This document shows, piece by piece, positions 1-6,273 of a stretch of 10,073 bases of DNA (position 1 is the stretch's first letter; the number at the start of each line of letters is the position of its first letter). This DNA is from Spirochaetales bacterium (GTDB lineage: Bacteria; Spirochaetota; Spirochaetia; Sphaerochaetales; Sphaerochaetaceae), in the NCBI GenBank assembly GCA_028723145.1, contig JAQYFM010000270.1, positions 1 through 10,073 on the forward strand. The letters are read 5' to 3'. Below the pieces are notes generated by a model. That model saw only the letters and a program-made list of their open reading frames with translations, was not told the DNA's origin and did not search any database. Made by a program: the position numbers and the translations under genes.

Positions 1-107
1 TATTTTTCTCCACGATTTGAATGATATGCTAAATTATCAAGATTTATTTTATACATAGATTATTTATTCATTATATCTAATTGTCAAGTCAAAAAAGTAG
101 CTTTCAT

Positions 108-132
108 CCCACACGCAAGCATGTGGGTTTTT
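108..132 (+). terminator. Rho-independent terminator, plus strand
   Basis: CCCACA (108-113) pairs with TGTGGG (122-127) and is followed by five T on the plus strand. An A-rich tract lies just upstream, but no T-run follows in the minus direction, so it should end a plus-strand transcript entering from the left. A reading frame open from the left edge to a TAG at 56-58 could be that gene's tail, but 18 codons are too few to identify. A minus-strand frame starting at ATG 56 and running off the edge is an equally weak alternative. Confidence 0.7.
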
Positions 133-170
133 CGCAGCATATATATAACTTCTGAAAACGTGCTAAGTTA

Positions 171-204
171 AAAAATTACCTCACCTAAGATAATAGATGA
201 GGTA
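171..204 (-). terminator. Terminator of the symporter gene
   Basis: On the minus strand TACCTCA (204-198) pairs with TGAGGTA (183-177) across a 14-nt loop, followed by A and six T. It starts about 20 bases after the stop codon of the symporter gene, as expected for a single-gene transcription unit. It faces the plus-strand terminator at 108-132, so the two transcripts converge here. Confidence 0.7.
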
Positions 205-223
205 TTAAAATTAGTAATCGTAA

Positions 224-1444
224 TTATTTTCTTGCCTTTCGCTTCTTTTCGAGGTTTGAAACAATTAATGCGCAAGCTGCATCACCTGTGATATTTACTG
301 TTGTTCTACCCATATCAAAGATTCTATCAATACCCGCAACAATTGCTATACCATCAATTGGAAGTCCTACGGATGAAAGGACCATAGCAAGCATTACCAT
401 ACCAGCTCCAGGTACACCTGCAGTACCAATAGATGCTAATGTTGCTGTTAATACAATAGTAAGCATTTGTGGCAATGTTAAATTAATTCCATAGCATGCT
501 GCAATAAATATTGCACATACACCTTGATATATTGCAGTACCATCCATGTTAATTGTTGCACCTAACGGTAATACAAATGAGGACACTTGATTATCACCAC
601 CAAGATCATCAACACACTTCATATTAATTGGAAGAGTACCAACAGATGATGCACTGGAGAAAGCAAACATAATTGCAGGCATCATTCCTTTAAAAAACTT
701 TAATGGGCTAATGCCACCAATAAGTGATACTGTTGATGAATATACTATTACAGCATGCAAGATATAACAAACATATGCAACTAACAATACTATTGCAAGT
801 GAACTTAATATCATTGCTCCATTAGCAGCTACTACTGGACAGAGTAAGCAGAAGACACCAATTGGAGAAAGTTTAAGTATTAATTCCATACATTTCATGC
901 AAATAGCATTAATCTTCTCAAATGCTTCTATTACTCCACTATTTTTCTCTTCACCAACTAGAATTATTGAAAATCCTAATAAAATAGCCATAACAATTAT
1001 CTGTAGCATATTAGCATTTGTAATCGGGGTTAAGAAGTTAGAAGGGAAAATATTTACTAAAGTATCCATAAAGGATGTTGAGGCAGATGCAGAATAAGTT
1101 AAATCAGTTGTTGCAACAACAGGGAATAATCCTTTAGCAAGAGATGCAACAGCTAGACCAATTGTAATAGCTATAGCTGTTGTACATAGATAGAATAAGA
1201 TAGTTTTTAGGCCAACAGATCCTACTGTTTTAATATCCTTCATTGAAACAATACCATTGATAATTGATACAAGTACTATTGGACAAACTATGAATTTAAT
1301 TAAGTTTAAAAATATTGTACCAAATGGTTTGATGTAGCTGTTCGCAAAAGGTGCACCTTTTGTTCCAAGCAATAATCCAACAATTATTGCAATTACTAAT
1401 GCAATAAAGATTTGGAGTGCAAGAGATAGTTTCTTCTTTTCCAT
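224..1444 (-). CDS. Dicarboxylate/amino acid:cation symporter (DAACS family)
   Basis: This is an inner-membrane secondary transporter that takes up acidic amino acids or C4-dicarboxylates with Na+ or H+. The 406-residue length is normal for the family and hydrophobic segments run through the whole chain. Family landmarks are present in order: the serine-rich hairpin AFSSASSVGTLP (261-272), the NMDGT cation-site motif (299-303), the second hairpin ASIGTAGVPGAG (337-348), and the last-helix segment with D373, D377, R380, T381, N384 and D388. By position these match GltPh D390, D394, R397, T398, N401 and D405. The arginine matching R397 normally contacts the side-chain carboxylate of the substrate, which favours aspartate, glutamate or dicarboxylate over neutral amino acids. 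The ATG is preceded by an AAGGTAGG-type ribosome site about 6 nt away. The gene stands alone, with its own terminator at 171-204. Family assignment is firm; the exact substrate is inferred. Confidence 0.95.
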   Translation of the reverse strand: MEKKKLSLALQIFIALVIAIIVGLLLGTKGAPFANSYIKPFGTIFLNLIKFIVCPIVLVSIINGIVSMKDIKTVGSVGLKTILFYLCTTAIAITIGLAVASLAKGLFPVVATTDLTYSASASTSFMDTLVNIFPSNFLTPITNANMLQIIVMAILLGFSIILVGEEKNSGVIEAFEKINAICMKCMELILKLSPIGVFCLLCPVVAANGAMILSSLAIVLLVAYVCYILHAVIVYSSTVSLIGGISPLKFFKGMMPAIMFAFSSASSVGTLPINMKCVDDLGGDNQVSSFVLPLGATINMDGTAIYQGVCAIFIAACYGINLTLPQMLTIVLTATLASIGTAGVPGAGMVMLAMVLSSVGLPIDGIAIVAGIDRIFDMGRTTVNITGDAACALIVSNLEKKRKARK

Positions 1445-1474
1445 ATTCTACCTACCTTTCTTTAGAATAAATAA

Positions 1475-1483
1475 ATTTTATCA
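1475..1483 (-). promoter_or_regulatory. Candidate extended -10 promoter for the symporter
   Basis: The minus strand reads TGATAAAAT, a TGn-extended -10 element about 30 bases before the symporter ATG. No good -35 hexamer lies 17 bases upstream (GTATAA), which is tolerable for an extended -10 promoter. AT-rich DNA gives such matches by chance, so this is only a candidate. Confidence 0.35.
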
Positions 1484-1691
1484 CAAGGTTAAAATATTTA
1501 TACTTTTTTATTTAATAAGAAAAAAAAGACCAAAAACTAGGATAAAAAAGATTAAACTTTACAACTAGTCAAAGTAATAGTTAAACTATAAGAAGAAAAG
1601 CGAGCAAATTGATTACTTCTTTCACAATTGTACTCAAAGTATGATTCTCTTTTGAATCTCACATCTGATGAAGTGTCACTTAGCTAAACTT

Positions 1692-1697
1692 GGGAGG
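1692..1697 (+). promoter_or_regulatory. Ribosome binding site fixing the start at 1702
   Basis: GGGAGG ends four bases before the ATG at 1702. A TTG at 1690 extends the same frame by four codons but would overlap this site and has none of its own, so the ATG is preferred. Upstream, AAGTGTCACTT (1671-1681) is a small inverted repeat in the leader that might be an operator. I found no convincing -35/-10 pair in 1560-1690. Confidence 0.6.
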
Positions 1698-1701
1698 CAT
1701 T

Positions 1702-2505
1702 ATGGATTCAAGAAAGCGTTATGTGCGTTGTTGTCCATCATTCAGTTTTGTCAAAACTGATAGCAAATGGAAGGATTTCAGTGTGTACGTTGTTGACGAT
1801 GACATTAAAGCTGCAAAAGAATGTGTATCTCTAATCTTAAATGTGATGATAGCTATTAAAAACATCAATAAAGACAACTCACCTGAAGATGTTTATAAGG
1901 CTTTAAGAAAAGCTTTACCGGATTTTGCTTACTTCGACTTTAATGATAGCGTTGATAGAGAGGCTTTCGAAGCTGAGGATAATCCAAAACAAAAAATGAT
2001 TTTAGTAAATCTCTTCGATTCATCTAATCCTATTTTAGATGACAATGAGTATTATGATCAAACATTCTATTTAGACCCTGAAAAGTGTGTTAATGTTTTA
2101 TCATTGCTTTCCCATCTCTTTGTTAAGGTAGATGAAGATACTTCGAAGCTCGCTCCACTTCCACCTGAATTTTTAGAAAAATACACTTGGGATGAAGCAG
2201 ATAAGCTACTTGAAATTTTTAATAGACACTCAGATGAAGGCAATTGGTTTATTCCTTTTAATAAGTCATTAAAAATCAAGCCTAGTGAACTACCTGAAAA
2301 ATTAAAAGATGAATATATTGCAGTTATAACAAAGCTTGAGCTTAATAGAAAAGGCTATCCATGTTCTAATATAGATAGTTCATATGAAGTATTCTTAGAA
2401 GAAGCATCTGATGTATTAAATGATAATAAGATTTCTGAAGAAAAGTATAATGAACTATTAGATATAGTCGAAAAAGCTCTTCAAGAAAGCGGATATACTA
2501 ATTAA
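1702..2505 (+). CDS. Hypothetical acidic cytoplasmic protein, 267 residues
   Basis: I do not recognise this family. The frame is long, uninterrupted, has a strong ribosome site and ends 24 bp before an excellent terminator, so it is very likely a real gene. The protein has no signal peptide or membrane segment, is rich in Asp and Glu (for example VDDD at 31-34 and FDFNDSVD around 78-85), and looks soluble and cytoplasmic. The N-terminus has a Cys-Cys-Pro (10-12) within a basic stretch. A hydrophobic helix lies at about 42-53. The middle has a Pro-rich turn, LAPLPPEF (150-157). The C-terminal ~35 residues (about 229-263) look helical and charged, with an NKISEEKYNELL pattern that faintly recalls short C-terminal helical (SHOCT-like) modules; that resemblance is speculative. 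It forms a transcription unit of its own between the divergent symporter and the convergent dehydrogenase, so neighbours give no functional clue. Confidence 0.75.
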   Translation: MDSRKRYVRCCPSFSFVKTDSKWKDFSVYVVDDDIKAAKECVSLILNVMIAIKNINKDNSPEDVYKALRKALPDFAYFDFNDSVDREAFEAEDNPKQKMILVNLFDSSNPILDDNEYYDQTFYLDPEKCVNVLSLLSHLFVKVDEDTSKLAPLPPEFLEKYTWDEADKLLEIFNRHSDEGNWFIPFNKSLKIKPSELPEKLKDEYIAVITKLELNRKGYPCSNIDSSYEVFLEEASDVLNDNKISEEKYNELLDIVEKALQESGYTN

Positions 2506-2529
2506 CTAATACAACATAAGATTTTATTA

Positions 2530-2560
2530 CCACTGAGGATTAATTCTTCAGTGGTTTTTT
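2530..2560 (+). terminator. Rho-independent terminator of the hypothetical gene
   Basis: A ten-pair stem (CCACTGAGGA at 2530-2539 with TCTTCAGTGG at 2545-2554, one G-T pair) encloses a 5-nt loop and is followed by six T. It lies directly downstream of the plus-strand hypothetical gene and is the clearest terminator in the window. Confidence 0.9.
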
Positions 2561-2649
2561 AATTAATCAATCAAATAGTTTTCACGTTAAATTACATGAA
2601 AAGCTTTCGCAAATCAATTGTAAAAATCAGTGGTAGATAAAATGACATA

Positions 2650-2680
2650 AAAATCGCTAATAGTAACTAATAGCGATTTT
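2650..2680 (-). terminator. Bidirectional terminator, mainly for the dehydrogenase gene
   Basis: AAAATCGCTA (2650-2659) and TAGCGATTTT (2671-2680) form a perfect 10-bp stem with an 11-nt loop. Reading on the minus strand the stem ends in five T, and on the plus strand in four T, so it can work both ways. It lies about 45 bases past the second, original-looking stop of the dehydrogenase at 2725, not past the premature stop at 2923. This supports the longer reading as the ancestral gene. Confidence 0.75.
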
Positions 2681-2724
2681 AATTCTATAGAATATATTTA
2701 TTTTCGGTTAGAAAACCAATGATA

Positions 2725-3528
2725 TTACCAAGTGCGACTAGCTAATTGTCTGAACTGTGCAGCAGTTGGAGTATGCGAGTTTAATCCACCATCGCAAGTT
2801 AAAACTTGACCATTCATATATTCGGCTTCATCACTTGCAAGGTATACACAAAGATGGCCAATATCTTCAGGTACACCATAACGTGTTCCAAGAATATTTG
2901 AAAGAAAAATATCCTTTAGTGCTTAAGGAATGCGAGCTTCATTTTGAGGAGTAACAATTAAACCTGGTCTTACACAATTACAGCGAATACCTTTTGAACC
3001 ATACATACAAGCGACATACTCAGTTAGTTTATCAACTCCAGATTTTGCACATGCATATGCTATTGTACCTACATCTCCACCTACACTAGCCATTGAGCCA
3101 ATATTAATTATGTTTCCACCTTTTTCATTCTTTAATAAATATGGTAAAACTTCCTTAATCATGTTGAATGTACCACCTAAATCTGTGGTTACTACTGCAT
3201 TGAATTCATCCAATGATAATTCATCTACACGCCCATCCTTCATTCCCATTCCTGCTGCATTGTTGATTAAAACATCTATTTTTCCATATTTCTCTGCAAC
3301 ATCAACAATTAAAGAATGCATTGCTTCACGACTTGTTAAATCAAACGAATGAAACCAAGCATCTCCACTATCTTTAATAATATCATCAACAACTTTCTGA
3401 CCACGTTCTACATTTCGTCCAGTGATAACAACATGAGCAGCTTCCTTTGCACAAAGTTTTGCAATTCCAATTCCTATTCCGCTTGTAGAACCAGTGACAA
3501 TAATTACTTTATCATTAAGTCTATTCAT
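2725..3528 (-). pseudogene. Short-chain dehydrogenase/reductase with one in-frame stop
   Basis: This is a classical SDR, an NAD(P)(H)-dependent cytoplasmic oxidoreductase acting on an alcohol or ketone of unknown identity. From ATG 3528 the protein shows the Rossmann motif TGSTSGIG (12-19), NNAAG (89-93), the catalytic Ser in IGSMAS (S145), Y158 and K162 in YACAK, and the RPGLIVTP loop (188-194). Translation stops after residue 201 at TAA 2923-2925. The same frame then continues for 65 codons with normal SDR C-terminal sequence (GTRYGVPEDIGHLCVYLAS, then NGQVLTCDGGL) to a TAA at 2725-2727. The total of 267 codons is a normal classical SDR length. No frameshift is needed: a single codon separates broken from intact. 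The truncated product would lack the last strand and helix, which in this family help form the substrate site and tetramer interface, so it is probably inactive. The position matching the tetrad Asn reads Asp116 (TTDLGGTFN). The ribosome site is weak. A sequencing error is the main alternative to real decay. Confidence 0.85.
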
Positions 3529-3553
3529 GATTTTGATCTACAAATGTCTTTAA

Positions 3554-3559
3554 ATTATA
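3554..3559 (-). promoter_or_regulatory. Candidate -10 element for the dehydrogenase
   Basis: The minus strand carries a consensus TATAAT (preceded by ATGG) about 25 bases before ATG 3528. The hexamer 17 bases upstream (TTTTTA) is a poor -35. The ATG itself lacks a good Shine-Dalgarno sequence, so the start rests on fit to the SDR N-terminus. Confidence 0.4.
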
Positions 3560-3815
3560 CCATAATAGTTTTTCTTTAAAAAAAAATTACAAATTGTATA
3601 ATTCCAGTTTAAAATCTTTTTTTGGGAAAACAAATAATACACTAATCTCTTTCAAGCATAGCTACATTAACTTTTTTAAGTAATGTACCTTTCAATAAGA
3701 TATAAAATCAAAAGACAAAATAATATTCTTAAAAGTATAGGTTGAACATTGAATAATATATATTAGGTACACTAATGAGTAGCGTATAAATACATGCCAA
3801 GATACTTTTGCCTTT

Positions 3816-3914
3816 TTATTTGTTCCCTATTTCATATAGATATTCAAAATATTCCCAAATGAGTAATACATGGATAATCATCACCACTAACCTTAAAACA
3901 TCTACGATATTCAT
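3816..3914 (-). CDS. Possible 32-residue membrane peptide
   Basis: A short minus-strand ORF starts at ATG 3914 with AGAGGA just three bases upstream and ends at TAA 3816-3818. The peptide has a hydrophobic core (LRLVVMIIHVLLIW, about residues 7-20) followed by an acidic and aromatic tail (EYFEYLYE), the layout of a single-pass small membrane protein. A loose promoter-like pair (TTTCAG, 17 bases, TACTAT on the minus strand) lies upstream around 3973-4001. A chance ORF of this size is common in AT-rich DNA, and the ribosome site is too close to be ideal. Confidence 0.2.
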   Translation of the reverse strand: MNIVDVLRLVVMIIHVLLIWEYFEYLYEIGNK

Positions 3915-4068
3915 CGTCCTCTTATAGTACCTTATGTGTAATTACAACAAAGTGAGTCTATGTATCATTTATACTATAGTATTATGGAAAATCTCTAACT
4001 GAAAAATGAATAACTTAACCATAAATCAAATATGGTGAATCCTTTCAATAGATAATTACAGTAAAAAA

Positions 4069-6252
4069 TTATTTTGTAATATTTCGTACTATTGTTTTAA
4101 CCATCTCTTCAACATTTATTGGCTTAGACAAATGGTCATTCATCCCTGCCGCCAATGAAGATTCAACATCTTCTGCAAAAGCATTTGCAGTCATTGCAAT
4201 AATTGGAATACTTTTTGAATCAGGATGATTAATTAAACTTCTAATTTGATTTGTAGCTTCATAGCCATTCATCTTTGGCATCATTACATCCATAAGGATC
4301 AAATCAAAAGTATATGGAGGATTATCATTAAATATCTTAACAGCTTCTTCTCCATTACATACTCTCGTGACATTTATTTCATGCTCTTCTAGTTGATAAA
4401 TTGCAATCTCTGCATTTAAATCATTATCCTCAGCTAATAGAATTTTTAACCCCTTTAAGTCTACTTTATTAGAAGAATAACTATTTTCTACGAAATTACT
4501 AACAGTACAAATATTCATTGGAATTTCAACTGTAAATATAGAACCAACTCCCTTCTCACTCTCAACTGATATTTTTCCACCCATCAAATCTACATATCTT
4601 TTTGTTATAGTCATTCCAAGGCCTGTACCTTTATACAATGTACGAGCACTATTTTCTTCTTGAGAAAATTCATCAAAAATATGATTTATAAATTCTTTGC
4701 TCATTCCAACACCTGTATCAGATACTACATATTTTGCTATTACGGTGTTACCATTACTAGCAGAAAGATAATGTACAGAGAACTTTATTGATCCTCCATC
4801 TCCTGTAAATTTAACTGCATTACCTAAAATATTTACTAAAATCTCTCTAATTCTAACTGCATCGGTTAATACATATTCACTAATTGGTTCTTCTTGATAA
4901 AATTCAAAATTAATACTTCTATTGACTAAGAAGCCATAAACAATATTTACTACCGTTTCATTTACCTGTTTAATATTTGTTGGAGCAGGACTAAATTGAA
5001 TTTTTCCACTTTCAATACGACTGATGTCTAAAACATCATTTATTAATGTTAATAAATGCTCTGAGCTATCACTTATTTTTTCTAGGCAATCTTTAATCGA
5101 ACTTGAAGGATTTTGCTTTAATGCAATATTGGTAAATCCAATAATAGCATTCATCGGTGTTCTGATATCGTGAGACATATTATTTAAGAACGTACTTTTT
5201 GCAGCATTTGCAGATTCAGCTACTAAGCGAAGTTGATTTAATTCCCTATTGTTTTTTTGTTCTAACTTAACAATTTGCCTACTTCTTTGAACATTAACAA
5301 AACTAGTAATAGCCAAAATAGATAATCCTACCATAGCTAATACAATAATTGTCTCTGTTCGGATAGTTGCATTCATCATATTCATTGTATTAATTGCAAT
5401 CTTATCAGCTGGAATTAGTAGCATTAGTGTCATATTGTAAGAACCAAGCTTAGTAAGACAATAATAATATTCTGCTTGGTTTATTATTATTTCAGTAGCA
5501 ACAATTCCTTCTTTATCTAATTGTTCTTTGACTATTTCAAAGTTATCATGCTGAACATACTCCACCTCTCTCAATGCCTTAAAAATATTTCTAGCTCCTA
5601 TTACATCTTCATCTACTGCATCGTAATAAGCAAGTATTCCATTTTCTCTAATAATGTATGTTGCAGCACTTCCTCCATAGGTTGTAGTTGTATAATACTG
5701 CTTTACAGTTTGAATATCTTTTAATAAGACAATATGAGAAAAGCTTATATCGTTTTCAATTTCAATAACGTGTTCAAATTCTTGAGAGAAAACTAAATAG
5801 CAACCATCAATTTGATCTGTTTCTGAAATAAATGTATATCGTCTTTTATCACCTATTAAATGTGCTATATCATTCCAAATACCAATAGAACCACTACTTA
5901 GGAATGCATTTCCCTGTGAGTCAATAAGCATTACTTTACAGCCATAGAGTTCTGTACAATACACATTCTCTAAGTAAGCAATGATACCACAAACATCATC
6001 ATCTTCATCAAAACGCTTACTAGATAGAGTTTTTTCCATTCCCAAAACAAGATTCCAGTGAGTCTCAAGGCCACTGGTAAGATTTGCTTGAATTTGAGTC
6101 ACAATTTCTTTTAATTGGTTAGAGCGTTCTCTAACAGTTAATTCCATTAAGAAATTACGCATATAAAGAACACCCAATACCAAGCTAATGACTAAAATCA
6201 TAGCTAAAGCAATTGGCAAAAGATATTTTTTTAAAATACTTTTCTCTTGCAT
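4069..6252 (-). CDS. Hybrid sensor histidine kinase with receiver domain
   Basis: This membrane sensor kinase should autophosphorylate on His and pass the phosphate to its own receiver. Layout of the 727 residues: membrane segment 1 (about 11-30); a ~265-residue extracytoplasmic sensor (about 35-298) whose segments LIDSQGNAF (109-117) and YIIRENGILAYYD (199-211) resemble PDC/dCache folds; membrane segment 2 (about 300-319); a linker coiled coil (322-350). Next come the HisKA H-box FLNNMSHDIRTPMN with H361, and the ATPase domain with N-box N474/N478, DTGVGM (512-517) and GTGLGM (542-547). The receiver (about 602-723) has E608/D609, phosphoacceptor D655, T688 and K710. All catalytic residues are present. 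There is no DNA-binding, HPt or cyclase domain after the receiver, so a separate partner must carry the output. It follows the lipoprotein gene by 21 bp with AAGGA seven bases before ATG, indicating one operon in which the lipoprotein probably helps sense the signal. Confidence 0.95.
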   Translation of the reverse strand: MQEKSILKKYLLPIALAMILVISLVLGVLYMRNFLMELTVRERSNQLKEIVTQIQANLTSGLETHWNLVLGMEKTLSSKRFDEDDDVCGIIAYLENVYCTELYGCKVMLIDSQGNAFLSSGSIGIWNDIAHLIGDKRRYTFISETDQIDGCYLVFSQEFEHVIEIENDISFSHIVLLKDIQTVKQYYTTTTYGGSAATYIIRENGILAYYDAVDEDVIGARNIFKALREVEYVQHDNFEIVKEQLDKEGIVATEIIINQAEYYYCLTKLGSYNMTLMLLIPADKIAINTMNMMNATIRTETIIVLAMVGLSILAITSFVNVQRSRQIVKLEQKNNRELNQLRLVAESANAAKSTFLNNMSHDIRTPMNAIIGFTNIALKQNPSSSIKDCLEKISDSSEHLLTLINDVLDISRIESGKIQFSPAPTNIKQVNETVVNIVYGFLVNRSINFEFYQEEPISEYVLTDAVRIREILVNILGNAVKFTGDGGSIKFSVHYLSASNGNTVIAKYVVSDTGVGMSKEFINHIFDEFSQEENSARTLYKGTGLGMTITKRYVDLMGGKISVESEKGVGSIFTVEIPMNICTVSNFVENSYSSNKVDLKGLKILLAEDNDLNAEIAIYQLEEHEINVTRVCNGEEAVKIFNDNPPYTFDLILMDVMMPKMNGYEATNQIRSLINHPDSKSIPIIAMTANAFAEDVESSLAAGMNDHLSKPINVEEMVKTIVRNITK

Positions 6253-6273
6253 TTGCTTTTCCTTAAATACTAT

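Larger units (their letters stand above)
3529..4068. other. AT-rich intergenic region, about 540 bp
   Basis: No ORF of normal gene size and no recognised RNA or mobile element is visible here. Structures seen are: a hairpin at 3664-3686 (ACATTA with TAATGT, plus an inner CTT/AAG after a bulge); a perfect 12-bp palindrome ATACTATAGTAT at 3971-3982; and a weak ACCATA/TATGGT hairpin at 4018-4036 just past the kinase gene, without a T-run. I found no strong terminator for the kinase gene. The region also contains the 32-codon ORF described separately. Confidence 0.5.

Noticed and set aside
2757..2954. Plus-strand ORF opposite the dehydrogenase C-terminus
   Set aside because: It is antisense to the SDR C-terminal coding sequence that continues past the premature stop; the minus-strand reading is clearly homologous to SDRs.
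2725..3528. Frameshift in the dehydrogenase
   Set aside because: Manual translation shows both parts in the same frame, 804 bp in total, so the break is a nonsense codon and not an insertion or deletion.
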